NCBI RefSeq assembly: GCF_000153325.1
Contig: NZ_CH724143.1
Coordinates: forward strand, 400,296 to 464,295
Direction: 5' to 3'
DNA length: 64,000 nucleotides
Origin: Photobacterium sp. SKA34
GTDB lineage: Bacteria > Pseudomonadota > Gammaproteobacteria > Enterobacterales > Vibrionaceae
Notes under the pieces: generated by a model
The model's input: the letters and a program-made list of their open reading frames with translations, nothing else
Databases searched by the model: none
What the model was told of the DNA's origin: nothing
Shown: piece by piece, positions 9,913 to 18,949 of the stretch
How positions within the stretch are numbered: the stretch's first letter is position 1
Layout of the letters: each line of letters begins with the position of its first letter
Position numbers and translations under genes: made by a program

Positions 9913-10026
9913 TATGAATTCCTCAAACTATTGAATGATAAAGCACTGTTCAATAACAATTCATTTTAATGAGTAGAATAACTATAGAACAATACCACAT
10001 GAAAACATGACGGGATGCCATGAAGA

Positions 10027-10051
10027 AACGGCTGACTTAAAGCCAGCCGTT
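10027..10051 (-). terminator. Intercistronic hairpin between ackA and pta
   Basis: Stem AACGGCTG/CAGCCGTT of 8 bp with a 9-base loop lies 16 bases past the ackA stop. On the minus strand it is followed by TTTCTTC, a poor T-run, so partial termination that lowers pta relative to ackA is possible. Confidence 0.5.
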
Positions 10052-10066
10052 AAGATAATCGTTAGA

Positions 10067-11263
10067 TTAGATTTCAGCTAGAAGCGCTGTATCTTCTGCG
10101 ATTACTAACTCTTCGTTAGTAGAAACAACCATTGCAGGGATGCGGCTGTTTGCAGAAGTAATAACACCTTCTTTACCGAAGCGTGCTTTAAGGTTTGCTT
10201 CGCTGTCTACTTCGATACCGAAGATAGATAGACGCTTAAGTACTTCTTCACGGATAGGAGCTGAGTTCTCACCGATACCGCCTGTGAATACGATAGCGTC
10301 TAGACGACCGTCCATATTTGCTGCGTAGCTAGCTACGTACTTAGCAAGACGGTGACAGAATACGTTCATTGCACGCGTTGCTTCTTCTTTTTCGCCGTAG
10401 TTTTCTTCAACGAAACGACAGTCAGAAGTCACACCAGTTAGACCTAGTAGGCCAGACTCTTTAGTGAACATAGTGTTGATTTCAGCAACGCTCATACCTA
10501 GACGATCGTGTAGGTGGAACATAACAGCTGGGTCAAGGTCACCACAACGAGTACCCATTACTAGACCTTCAAGAGGAGTTAGACCCATAGAGATATCTAC
10601 AGATTTACCGCCTTTGATTGCACATACAGATGCGCCGTTACCTAGGTGACAGTTGATGATGTTTAGCTCATCAAGAGGCTTGTCTAGAAGGTTCGCTGTT
10701 TCACGAGCGATGAAACGGTGAGAAGTACCGTGTGCGCCGTAGCGACGGATACCGTTTTCTTTGTATAGATTGTAAGGAATAGCGTATAAGAATGCTTCTT
10801 CAGGCATAGTCTGGTGGAAAGCAGTATCGAATACAGCCACGTTCTTAAGATCAGCGAAGTTGTGTTTAGCAGCTTCGATACCGACAACGTGTGCAGGGTT
10901 GTGTAGTGGTGCGAAATCAGACGCATCTACGATACCTTGAAGAACAACATCGTCGATTAGAGCTGAAGCAGAGAACTGCTCGCCACCGTGAACGATACGG
11001 TGACCGATAGCGCCTAGGTTCTCTTTAAGCTCAGGTTTAGAAGCAAGGATAGTATCAACCATGAATGCTAGAGCTTCTTCGTGAGCCGCGCCTTCACCTA
11101 GTTGTGCTTCGTGCTTGCCATCAAGTTTCCACTTGATGCGTGCTTCAGGAAGACCTAGACATTCTGCTAGACCTGAAAGGTGTTCGTCACCAGATACAGG
11201 ATCGATGATTGCGAACTTAAGAGATGAACTACCGCAGTTTAGAACTAAAACCAGCTTAGACAT
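10067..11263 (-). CDS. ackA: Acetate kinase AckA
   Basis: Makes ATP and acetate from acetyl phosphate and ADP. The 398-residue protein carries the ASKHA-fold motifs [12 protein letters not shown] at the N-terminus, [11 protein letters not shown], the [10 protein letters not shown] acetokinase signature, the second signature [12 protein letters not shown], and FTGGIGENS near the C-terminus. First gene of the ackA-pta unit; its control region is shared with the divergent yfbV and contains a strong dyad. Confidence 0.98.
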   Translation of the reverse strand: MSKLVLVLNCGSSSLKFAIIDPVSGDEHLSGLAECLGLPEARIKWKLDGKHEAQLGEGAAHEEALAFMVDTILASKPELKENLGAIGHRIVHGGEQFSASALIDDVVLQGIVDASDFAPLHNPAHVVGIEAAKHNFADLKNVAVFDTAFHQTMPEEAFLYAIPYNLYKENGIRRYGAHGTSHRFIARETANLLDKPLDELNIINCHLGNGASVCAIKGGKSVDISMGLTPLEGLVMGTRCGDLDPAVMFHLHDRLGMSVAEINTMFTKESGLLGLTGVTSDCRFVEENYGEKEEATRAMNVFCHRLAKYVASYAANMDGRLDAIVFTGGIGENSAPIREEVLKRLSIFGIEVDSEANLKARFGKEGVITSANSRIPAMVVSTNEELVIAEDTALLAEI

Positions 11264-11598
11264 GAGAGTGACTACCTATAATCTGTCTGAAAGTTGATAT
11301 TCATTTTTGAATAAAAAAGTACCCATAGAATAGACGATGATGTATTTATCGGTCTAGTCGGGGTGAAATTCGTGCTCATTCTTGAGTATTTGAATTGAGT
11401 TACCTGCATTTCTGGTTCATCCTTGAGGGCGCTTAACTTGCAGTTAATACTATTAACAGCAACAATTACCTTTAAGCGCGCTTAGGATAGCGATTGTTAA
11501 GCAATATAACAAAAACATTTTTAGATAAATTTAATTTTAATCAAGTTTATTGCTTAAAAATTTTAAAAATTATATTTTTTTTTGATAAATGGTGCTTT
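11264..11598. other. Divergent control region ackA / yfbV
   Basis: 335 gene-free bases between divergent genes. It holds a 25-bp imperfect dyad (11438-11462, arms TTGCAGTTAAT and ATTAACAGCAA) nested inside GCGCTTAA (11429-11436) and TTAAGCGC (11472-11479). The GTTAAT half-sites resemble ArcA-type elements, but the assignment is uncertain. The last 90 bases before yfbV are very AT-rich. Confidence 0.55.
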
Positions 11599-12048
11599 AT
11601 GACTCAACAAACAAAGTGGAAGTATTTCCAAGACGGTCAGCATTACATGAGCACATGGCCAATGCGTAAAGAGTTGGCTGCCGTTTTTCCTGAACATCGC
11701 TATATCAAAGCAACAAAGTTTGCCACTAAGGTGATGCCGGCCGTCGCAGCTATTAGTATTTTGACTCAAATGGTATTTAATAATTATGCAGCAATGCCAC
11801 AAGCTGTTGCGATTGCGTTATTAGCGATATCGATGCCATTACAAGGTTTGTGGTGGCTAGGTAAACGTAGCCAAACCGTGCTTCCACCATCACTGGCGAA
11901 ATGGTACAGCGAGATCCACCAAAAAATAGTCAGTGAAGGTTATGCTATGCAACCGAAAAAATCACAGCCTCGTTACCAAGAGCTTGCTGATGTACTTAGC
12001 CGTGCATTTAAACAATTAGACCGAAGTGCATTAGATCGCTGGTTCTAA
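11599..12048 (+). CDS. yfbV: UPF0208 membrane protein YfbV
   Basis: 149-residue inner-membrane protein (E. coli YfbV 151). It begins with a conserved soluble stretch ([19 protein letters not shown]), then two hydrophobic segments at about 45-65 and 72-90, and ends in a basic amphipathic tail rich in Ser, Gln and Arg. The ATG at 11599 is chosen from the family length; an in-frame ATG at 11494 would add 35 atypical residues. In E. coli YfbV affects Ter macrodomain compaction together with MatP; that role here is inference. Confidence 0.92.
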   Translation: MTQQTKWKYFQDGQHYMSTWPMRKELAAVFPEHRYIKATKFATKVMPAVAAISILTQMVFNNYAAMPQAVAIALLAISMPLQGLWWLGKRSQTVLPPSLAKWYSEIHQKIVSEGYAMQPKKSQPRYQELADVLSRAFKQLDRSALDRWF

Positions 12049-12068
12049 TTTAGAGTTATTAAACGAAC

Positions 12069-12097
12069 AAAAGCAGCTTAATGAGCTGCTTTTTTTC
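12069..12097 (+). terminator. Terminator after yfbV
   Basis: Stem AAGCAGCT/AGCTGCTT with loop TAATG is followed by TTTTTCG. Confidence 0.9.
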
Positions 12098-12487
12098 GTT
12101 TAATATTTCACAGATCGTTTTCTATATATTTCGCCATTATTTAGCGTGAGATCTCATCTTATATACCGATGCTGCTTTCTATGCGTACTACTTTGTATTT
12201 ATAGGACAGTTAACAAAGACCGATATATTTATTTCTCTTAACCTATAGGGATAAAAAATAACGCTTAAATATGTCGCTTTTGAGTTGTAATTTGATTTAA
12301 CTTGTTGAATTTAAATCTTGTTGTTGAGTTTTTTTCTTTTTATATCATAGCAATATTAGTTTTCTATCGCTTTTTAAATAAAAGGTTATTTAAATTTCAT
12401 GATATTTAAAGGTTTGTTCTTTCTATAAAAAAGAGCCACCTTAGTGACTCTTTTATCGTAAAGGATTTAACCTAAAACTTTATGTAA
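12098..12487. other. AT-rich gene-free stretch with a minus-strand terminator
   Basis: About 390 bases without a credible open frame. At 12431-12452 the stem AAGAGNCAC/GTGNCTCTT (one mismatch) is followed on the minus strand by TTTTTTAT, a terminator for the DUF6172 gene. Nothing else recognisable was seen. Confidence 0.6.
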
Positions 12488-12796
12488 TTATTCTTCGTCG
12501 AAATCAAAGTCTGGACGCTGTGCGCGTGTTGCAGGCTTTGCCAGGATCTCTAAGTATAATGATGGTAGTGCTAACTTCTCAGCTTCATCGATGTACTTGT
12601 TGATTTCTTTTACATGAATAACTTTTGCTTCTTGCTCGGTATGACCAAACTTACAATCAAAATCCCAAAAGTCAGCGCCGGCTGGAAGTGCTTTGTTGCG
12701 CTCACGACGTAGGTATTTTTTAACTTCAAATTTCACTGCTTCAACAACGCGAGGAACAGCTTTTTTAGGGTGGGTTAAAGCAAATGTTTTTTTCAT
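12488..12796 (-). CDS. DUF6172 family protein
   Basis: 102-residue cytoplasmic protein matching the DUF6172 family as I recall it: the MKKTFALTHPKKAVPR start, the KYLRRERNKALPAGADFWDF block and an IHVKEINKYIDEAE helix. It is basic in the first half and ends in an acidic tail (DFDFDEE). No catalytic motif is apparent and the function is unknown. It is monocistronic, with its own terminator on the left and a gene-free region on the right. Confidence 0.8.
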   Translation of the reverse strand: MKKTFALTHPKKAVPRVVEAVKFEVKKYLRRERNKALPAGADFWDFDCKFGHTEQEAKVIHVKEINKYIDEAEKLALPSLYLEILAKPATRAQRPDFDFDEE

Positions 12797-13244
12797 GGTT
12801 TTCCTAGTTTTCTTTGGCTCAAAATTGGGAGAGCTGTATTTTTCCTATTTTACTTTAATTTGTGATGGGTAGCGATGGCAGAGATAAGATTTCATGCGTT
12901 TTTCATTTGGGGAGAGAAAGCGAAATGTCGTCGTAAAAAGTTTTTTCAAAAAACTAACGATAAATTGCAACCAAATATCTACATGGCTGTCATATAAAAC
13001 ACATAGAGAATTATTAATATCTACGCTGCTTTTTCACTATGGATATTAATAAACGCTATGTTGGTACCTTTACCTATCGTTAATAGATATTGAATGGGTA
13101 TGCCATTCAGGTACTATAAAGGTAGTTATGGCACTATAATATGGCTACTAAGAGATATAGCTGTTATCTCCCTTAAGAACCCCAACTGCTTGGCCGCCGA
13201 TGGGGTTCTGCTCTATCTGGGCTATGGTAATTTATTACTTTAAG
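12797..13244. other. Gene-free region with several inverted repeats
   Basis: 448 bases with no supported open frame. It contains a perfect 11-bp inverted repeat (13011-13021 with 13042-13052), imperfect direct copies of an ACTATAA-like box around 13113-13140, and a nested hairpin at 13158-13226. Part of it may be a non-coding RNA gene (listed separately). Confidence 0.6.
13141..13230 (+). ncRNA. Candidate structured RNA (unassigned)
   Basis: A consensus -10 hexamer TATAAT lies at 13135-13140. Downstream, AGAACCCCA (13176-13184) pairs perfectly with TGGGGTTCT (13201-13209) around a GC-rich loop containing TTGGCCGCCG, and an outer pair ATAGC/GCTAT closes the structure (about 13158 and 13221). 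No clear -35 and no T-run terminator are visible, and I do not recognise the family. The hairpin could instead mark the 3' end of the chaN transcript on the other strand. Confidence 0.3.
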
Positions 13245-14207
13245 CTATTTATAACACTTCAAGTCTTTGTTTCTTTTCATCATATCCATCATTGCTTTGT
13301 TCTGTTTTTCTTTTTTTACGTAACGAACAGGCAGCGATACCATCGTAACTTTATAATCTAGAGCATTATCAGAGAGTACTTCTGAGGATGTTATTGGAGT
13401 GACAAGTGCGACTTTTAAATTGGGGTTACGCGCTTTAATGCGAGAAGCCGTACCCAGTCCTTCCATTGTATGAAAACGACCTGCGACATGAATAATTTGT
13501 TTATTTGGATGCGTCTTTAAATACGCGACCATACTTTCTGCCATGGTATCGTCCCATGCAGTTTGGGCTGCAAACATACGTAGGTTTTGCTCTTCATTAC
13601 CGTGATGCATTGAGTTTAAAAATTTGCTTTGATACGCATCTTTATCAAGAGTCAATGATTGTGCAATCCATGAACGCTCAGATGGTGGTAATTTATTTAA
13701 GTATTCAGGCCCTTTTTTACTAATACAACGAACGATGCCTTTTGGCGCATTAGCGGCAATTACGTCTAAGTTATTTTGTTTGGCAAATTCAACCAGCGGA
13801 CGGTAATCACTGTCGTAGTTTGGCCACGCATTACCTTCTGATACCAATGTTCGCTCACCAATTTCCCCTGCAAGGTATTGATCAAAAATAGCTTGTTTAT
13901 CCCGGGTGAACTGCTCCATTGATAATGTTAATTGCGAATTTTGTTGGTATAACGCAGCGAATAATTGGCTTTGTAATAGGTGAGCTGCAGGGTGGCTATG
14001 CCATTCACCAACTAAAATAATATCGGCGGTCTTTAACTCTGATGCTAATTGATCGACCGTTAAGGTCTTTCCATTTGGTGATGTAATGCTGTAGTCGTAT
14101 AGCGTAGTTAGGTTTGCTGAGGATGAAGATGTTATGCCGGAGGTGTTAGATGCACAACCTGTTAAAAGTGTGGCAAAGCTGAAACTCAAAGCGAGCCATT
14201 TATTCAT
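13245..14207 (-). CDS. chaN: ChaN family haem/iron-regulated lipoprotein
   Basis: 320-residue lipoprotein: hydrophobic signal ending in the lipobox LLTGC with C18 as the modified cysteine. The mature part matches the ChaN/PhuW domain (EreA/ChaN-like fold), with the family motif ILVGEWHSHPAAHLLQ, SMEQFTRDKQ, and a late HVAGRFHTMEGLG block. Campylobacter ChaN is an iron-regulated outer-membrane protein that binds haem; this is the basis for the role. A Fur-like site over its promoter supports iron control. Monocistronic. Confidence 0.87.
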   Translation of the reverse strand: MNKWLALSFSFATLLTGCASNTSGITSSSSANLTTLYDYSITSPNGKTLTVDQLASELKTADIILVGEWHSHPAAHLLQSQLFAALYQQNSQLTLSMEQFTRDKQAIFDQYLAGEIGERTLVSEGNAWPNYDSDYRPLVEFAKQNNLDVIAANAPKGIVRCISKKGPEYLNKLPPSERSWIAQSLTLDKDAYQSKFLNSMHHGNEEQNLRMFAAQTAWDDTMAESMVAYLKTHPNKQIIHVAGRFHTMEGLGTASRIKARNPNLKVALVTPITSSEVLSDNALDYKVTMVSLPVRYVKKEKQNKAMMDMMKRNKDLKCYK

Positions 14208-14269
14208 TATTGATATCCCTGAAAGTGAGCCTATCGATTAACAATAAGCAAAGTTCACAACAATAATAA

Positions 14270-14298
14270 ATAATATAGTCAATACGAATTATTATCAA
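14270..14298 (-). promoter_or_regulatory. chaN promoter with overlapping Fur-like box
   Basis: On the minus strand TTGATA (14298-14293), a 17-base spacer and TATTAT (14275-14270) form a good sigma-70 promoter about 60 bases upstream of chaN. TGATAATAATTCGTA (14297-14283) covers the -35; it matches the 7-1-7 Fur pattern TGATAAT-N-ATTATCA fully in the first half and partly in the second. Confidence 0.5.
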
Positions 14299-14331
14299 TT
14301 GCGTATGGTAATAACTCGTATTAATGTGGTG

Positions 14332-15162
14332 TTATTGGCGGCGATATACGCGGATTGCGAAATCAGCCTCACAATGGAAATTATTGGCGTTAGCTAATTG
14401 TTGCCATACTTGCTCTGATGTTTTCCAAGCAAACGGTGTCATTTGCATCAATACAGTGGCTTCTTCACCGCTTAATGTCATGTCGTAATGTAGCTGTTCA
14501 TCGGCAACCAGATCAAAGCCTGGAATCGTTTCAACAGGCATATCATGAAGGCGTACACCATCATAAATCAATTCTTTTAATTGATATAAGTGGCGTGGTG
14601 CAGGGGTCACTGCCACTAAGATTCCACCGGGTTTGATTGCGCGTTCTAATTCTTCACTTTTACACGGTGCATAAATACGTACGACACCATCAAACAATTG
14701 ATCGGCAAAGGGTAAGCGGTGACTTGATGCAACACAGAAATCACATTCAGGGTATCGCTTAGCTGCGTATTTCACTGCAACTTTTGAAATGTCTAAACCA
14801 TGGACGGAAAGTGCAGGAAATTGTTGGCGTAGTTTTACAAATTCAGAGGTGTAGTAGCCTTCACCACAACCAATATCAAGTAGCTCAGTCGCGCCATCAG
14901 GGAGAAGTGATGCTAATTGTGCGATGACAGCATCACGCAGTGGTTGATAATGCTCTGTATTTAAAAATAGGCGACGAGCTTGCATCATCTTTTTATTGTC
15001 ACCAGGGTTTTTCGAACCTTTATGGTGAGCAGGCATGAGATTCACATAGCCTTCTTTTGCCAAATCAAATTGGTGATTATTACAACAACGGTAGGTTTTA
15101 GGTTGTTCGCTATGAGCGTCAAGAAGGAGCGACTCATGGCATAGAGGACATTGATAGGACAT
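14332..15162 (-). CDS. rlmA: 23S rRNA (guanine-N1)-methyltransferase RlmA
   Basis: Methylates N1 of G745 in 23S rRNA helix 35 using S-adenosylmethionine. The 276-residue protein has the N-terminal zinc ribbon (C5-x2-C8, C26, H30), the EGYVNLMPAHHKGSKNPGDN block, and the Rossmann SAM motif LLDIGCGEGYY, followed by RIYAPCK. Length matches E. coli RlmA (269). Its upstream region up to the pgtA terminator is short. Confidence 0.94.
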   Translation of the reverse strand: MSYQCPLCHESLLLDAHSEQPKTYRCCNNHQFDLAKEGYVNLMPAHHKGSKNPGDNKKMMQARRLFLNTEHYQPLRDAVIAQLASLLPDGATELLDIGCGEGYYTSEFVKLRQQFPALSVHGLDISKVAVKYAAKRYPECDFCVASSHRLPFADQLFDGVVRIYAPCKSEELERAIKPGGILVAVTPAPRHLYQLKELIYDGVRLHDMPVETIPGFDLVADEQLHYDMTLSGEEATVLMQMTPFAWKTSEQVWQQLANANNFHCEADFAIRVYRRQ

Positions 15163-15243
15163 AAGAGTAAACCAAAGCGGAAAAACAGCCGCTAAGTGTA
15201 ATGCTTATTGATGGTTGTCGCTAACGTATTTTTGTTCTGATAG

Positions 15244-15268
15244 TAAAAAGCCTTCGTTAGAGAAGGCT
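15244..15268 (-). terminator. Terminator after pgtA
   Basis: Stem AGCCTTC/GAAGGCT with a 6-base loop is followed on the minus strand by TTTTTACT, about 30 bases after the pgtA stop. Confidence 0.85.
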
Positions 15269-15300
15269 CATATTCAAGGAGTGTTGATGGGCAGAGCTGC

Positions 15301-16575
15301 TTAATGGCTTGGTCTTACTTTATATTCAGCTTTATCAAGCCCATGCTTTTTCATTCTTAGATAAAGCTTTTTACGTGGGATTTGTAAATATGATGATACT
15401 TCATTGATACGTCCTGCAAACAGGTATAGTGCATCTTCAATGACTTGTTTTTCATAGCCATCAACTAAATCATCTAGTGGGCTACTCATTTGCTCAAGAG
15501 GTTTAGAACGTTCTTGTCCGGCTAATTTCACAATGCCAATGGCGTATAACTCTGCAACATTTTTTAGCTCTAATACATTCCCCGGCCACTCATAGCGACA
15601 GAGTGTGTTGATGTAGGCTTTATCAATAGCGGGTAAGGCTTTATTGAGCTTTTTACAGCTCTGTTTTAAGTAGTGCTTAAAAATAAAGGTAATATCGCTA
15701 CTACGTTGACGCAGTGTCGGCAGACTAAAACGTACTTGGCTTAAAAAATAAAATAGCTCAGGTAAGAACTGTTCACTTTCCACCGATGGCTCGGGTGAAC
15801 CTGTGAATAGAGCAAGTAAACGCACTTCTTTTTTGCCTTGTCGCTCTTGTTCTAATAAGAAACGGCATAACCATTGCTGGCTTTCGATAGGCATAATATG
15901 TGGATTACTTAAACACAAACAACCGCTGCGAGCTGAAATCATGCTACGTTGAAGATCGGGTGTACAAGTAATACTTGAGCCATCAATCTCGATAAACGGG
16001 CCTTGATGAAGTGGGCTATTTTTATGCAAAATTTTAGCGACAGTATGACGCCCTGTGCCGTTTTCACCTTCAACTAAGACATCTTTGGTTGAATTAACAA
16101 CCAGTTTTAATTGTTCGCGTATTTTTACAATTAATGGGCTCTCACCGAGAAGTAGCTCGGTTGCTGTATTGTGCAATGTTTTACGTTGTTCAATGATTTG
16201 TTTACGCTGAGGTAGATGCTTTTCGAGTAGCTTGATCAGTTCTTTAGGCTGTAATGGCTTTTGTAAAAAATCAATTGCACCTTTTTTAAGCGCGTCAACA
16301 GCCATTGGAATATCGCCATGACCGGTTACGATGATGACTGGAATTTCGTTATCAAAATCTTGAACTTTTTCTAATAGTTCCATGCCATCTAAACCGGGCA
16401 TGTACATATCTGTCACAATGACTCCTGACCAATTATGATTTAACATATTAATCACTTTGCTTGAGTCTTGAACCGTTGCTACGTTGTAGCCTGAAAGCTC
16501 TAATAACTCTTGGTAGGCATCTAATACATCTTGATCGTCATCGACAATCAGTACATTTATTTCATCACTCATCAT
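15301..16575 (-). CDS. pgtA: PgtA-like response regulator (phosphoglycerate system)
   Basis: 424-residue regulator: receiver domain (1-120, acidic pair DDD near 13, phosphoacceptor in VIVTDMYMPG, Lys in FLQKP), an NtrC-like AAA+ domain, and a Fis-type helix-turn-helix at the end (GRINEVSSYLQIPRKKLYLR). The AAA+ part is degenerate: Walker A reads GENGTGRHT with Arg for the usual Lys, the GAFTGA sigma-54 contact loop is absent, and the Walker B region is SNP rather than DEI. As recalled, Salmonella PgtA shows the same losses and a near-identical C-terminus, so it probably does not work as a sigma-54 activator. Its start overlaps pgtB by 11 bases. Confidence 0.87.
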   Translation of the reverse strand: MMSDEINVLIVDDDQDVLDAYQELLELSGYNVATVQDSSKVINMLNHNWSGVIVTDMYMPGLDGMELLEKVQDFDNEIPVIIVTGHGDIPMAVDALKKGAIDFLQKPLQPKELIKLLEKHLPQRKQIIEQRKTLHNTATELLLGESPLIVKIREQLKLVVNSTKDVLVEGENGTGRHTVAKILHKNSPLHQGPFIEIDGSSITCTPDLQRSMISARSGCLCLSNPHIMPIESQQWLCRFLLEQERQGKKEVRLLALFTGSPEPSVESEQFLPELFYFLSQVRFSLPTLRQRSSDITFIFKHYLKQSCKKLNKALPAIDKAYINTLCRYEWPGNVLELKNVAELYAIGIVKLAGQERSKPLEQMSSPLDDLVDGYEKQVIEDALYLFAGRINEVSSYLQIPRKKLYLRMKKHGLDKAEYKVRPSH

Positions 16576-18949
16576 CTTTTTTTAACTCCAAAACAATCAT
16601 CGCTCCACCTGTGAGACCAGAAGCGAGGAAGATGTTACCTTTTAACCTTGTCATAATTGAACCACAGATGCTTAATCCTAAACCAAGACCAACATCTTTT
16701 GTTGTTGTAAAAGGTATGAATAATTTTTCAATAATGTCATGACTAAAGCCATTACCGCTATCTAAAACTGCGATCCTTATAGTTTTTTTTGTGCTTTCTA
16801 GCTGAAGTATTGTTATTTGACGTTCTTCACAGCTAGCGACAGCATCACAGCTATTAACCAGTAGATTTACGAGTACTTGTTCTAGTTGTACCTGATCTGC
16901 TTGTGCAAAAAGCGGTGTGGTAATGGTGTTTGTTATGGTTGTCTTTTGTACTTTGGCGCGACTTTCAACGATGACGATAGCTTGCTTGATTGAGTCTCGA
17001 ATATCAACTCGCTTTAACGGATTAGTGGCTGACTGTTTTTTTGCGAAATTACGTAAACTAGTAATCAGTTTACTCATACGCGTCACTAAGTCTTCTATCT
17101 TTTCGAAATTATCCGGTAACTTGTCATATTTTTGGTTATCAATTGCAAGTTTCGCACTAAATAGACGTGTTGAAATAGCAGAAAGAGGCTGGTTCAACTC
17201 ATGAGCGAGTGATGTCATGGTTTGTCCAACGGTTACCATTTTCGCCGCTTGGATTAACTCATCTTGAGTAGCAATTAAATCTCCTTCGATGCGTTTACGA
17301 TCTTCTATCTCGGCTTTTAGCTGTTGGTTTCTTAAGATCAATGACTGCGTTTTTTCAGTGACTTTACTTTCAAGCCAACGGGTGGTTTTTTCTTGTTCTG
17401 TAATGTCGGTCATAGTGATTATGACTTTATCCTGATTCCCTTGTTTGAATACGCGAAAATCGAGTCTGAGATAGAAGATACTATTTATATCTGTACTAAA
17501 GGTAACCGTGAGTTTGTAAGCACCTAATTGTCTTAATGGGCTTTTTTGATGAAAGAGTTGGATCAGTTTATGAGAAACCGAGCTATCAAATAAATCCCAT
17601 AACTTTTGATGTTGGCTTATACGGTCAAAGTTAAATTGCTTCAGGGCCTGTAAATTTACAGATTCAACAATACCTAGCATGTTACAAGTGATGATGCTCG
17701 CTTGAGTGTTATTGATCAGGTTGAGAGCATTGGTGGTTTGGATATCTTGCATTTGCTGACAGAAGTCACGCAAGTTATCGCCAAGCATACCGATCTCATC
17801 TTCGCCTGTCGTTGCAATTTTGGCATTAAGATCGCCTTTTGCAACCGCGTATAAATCTTTACTCAATAAATTTAAGCGATTCACAATACCGTTACCGACA
17901 AGGTAAACCGAGAGAAAAATAGTGAGTATGATAGTGATAAATACAACGCCAAATAACATTGTGTTACTCAGGAAAATAGCACTATGTGTTTCATCGTTTA
18001 GATTTTTAAGAGAGTTATCTGCATGTTCAACCAATGTTTGGATCATTTCTTCTTGTTGATAGAGACGCTGTTTAATATCCAACTTAGTGCGATCTATTTG
18101 CAATCCTAAAACGACATCTTGTTGTAATTGTTGTTCGAGTTGACCACCTGGTTTTAAGATCGTGGTAAATCTCTCTAATAATTGGCGAAATGGAACAGAT
18201 GAAGGGTAATTACTAATATTTTTACTAATAGCATTAAGCTCTGTAATTTTATGGCCAATAAAATTAAAGGCATTTTCAATGTCTCTATTTTTGCGTTGTT
18301 GAACGATCTCTTCTACTAATTGATGAAGTTCATTCTCTTTAATGGTGATCGATTGGATTAATGAGAATTCATTCATGACATTGTTAACAACATCAAGTTG
18401 AACGGCGTCTTTTTTAATTCCGTGTCGGTTCATGTTATTGAGTTTCCACTCAACTTCTTGGCGTAGTGGTGTCAGTTCATCAATAAGATCGTGATGGATC
18501 CATTTTAAGCTGTTTTCTGTTTGCTTTAAGGCAAACAAGCCACTATTTCTCTGCTGTAACAGTATTGTGTAATTATTTATTTGTTTTACAAGCGTTTGTT
18601 GACCTGATTTTATTGCAGGATAATAGTGTAGATTAGCAATGTTATTAATGGCTAAGCTTATATTATTGAGAATATGTGTGATTTTGTTCTTGATGGTTTC
18701 GTGCTTGAGCGGATTTGTATTTTGGCCCAAGTTATTCAATGCCGCCTGAAGCTCAGCGGTGTTGCGCTCTAACTGATAACTGGCCTGTAAGGTTGGCATA
18801 TTGTTATCTGTAATCGTTTCAATCTGTGTGCTGAGCTTTTCCCAATTAATGACAGCAATAAGGCTGACTGTAATGGTGAGAAATGCCATCAAAATAATAG
18901 CCATAATAAGACGACTACCAATGGTTCTCTTGTTGATATAGCGGATCAT
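16565..18949 (-). CDS. pgtB: PgtB-like sensor histidine kinase
   Basis: 794-residue membrane kinase. A transmembrane segment at about 12-32 and a second at about 325-348 enclose a long, mostly helical periplasmic domain; then HAMP, a PAS-like region, a coiled coil, the phosphoacceptor box LAHELNQPLSAIS, and the ATPase boxes NLLVNSCDAV, DSGNGFS and GLGLGLSICG. It is longer than Salmonella PgtB (about 670). Its ATG overlaps the pgtC stop by 4 bases, so pgtC-pgtB-pgtA form one coupled operon. Confidence 0.86.
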   Translation of the reverse strand: MIRYINKRTIGSRLIMAIILMAFLTITVSLIAVINWEKLSTQIETITDNNMPTLQASYQLERNTAELQAALNNLGQNTNPLKHETIKNKITHILNNISLAINNIANLHYYPAIKSGQQTLVKQINNYTILLQQRNSGLFALKQTENSLKWIHHDLIDELTPLRQEVEWKLNNMNRHGIKKDAVQLDVVNNVMNEFSLIQSITIKENELHQLVEEIVQQRKNRDIENAFNFIGHKITELNAISKNISNYPSSVPFRQLLERFTTILKPGGQLEQQLQQDVVLGLQIDRTKLDIKQRLYQQEEMIQTLVEHADNSLKNLNDETHSAIFLSNTMLFGVVFITIILTIFLSVYLVGNGIVNRLNLLSKDLYAVAKGDLNAKIATTGEDEIGMLGDNLRDFCQQMQDIQTTNALNLINNTQASIITCNMLGIVESVNLQALKQFNFDRISQHQKLWDLFDSSVSHKLIQLFHQKSPLRQLGAYKLTVTFSTDINSIFYLRLDFRVFKQGNQDKVIITMTDITEQEKTTRWLESKVTEKTQSLILRNQQLKAEIEDRKRIEGDLIATQDELIQAAKMVTVGQTMTSLAHELNQPLSAISTRLFSAKLAIDNQKYDKLPDNFEKIEDLVTRMSKLITSLRNFAKKQSATNPLKRVDIRDSIKQAIVIVESRAKVQKTTITNTITTPLFAQADQVQLEQVLVNLLVNSCDAVASCEERQITILQLESTKKTIRIAVLDSGNGFSHDIIEKLFIPFTTTKDVGLGLGLSICGSIMTRLKGNIFLASGLTGGAMIVLELKKDDE

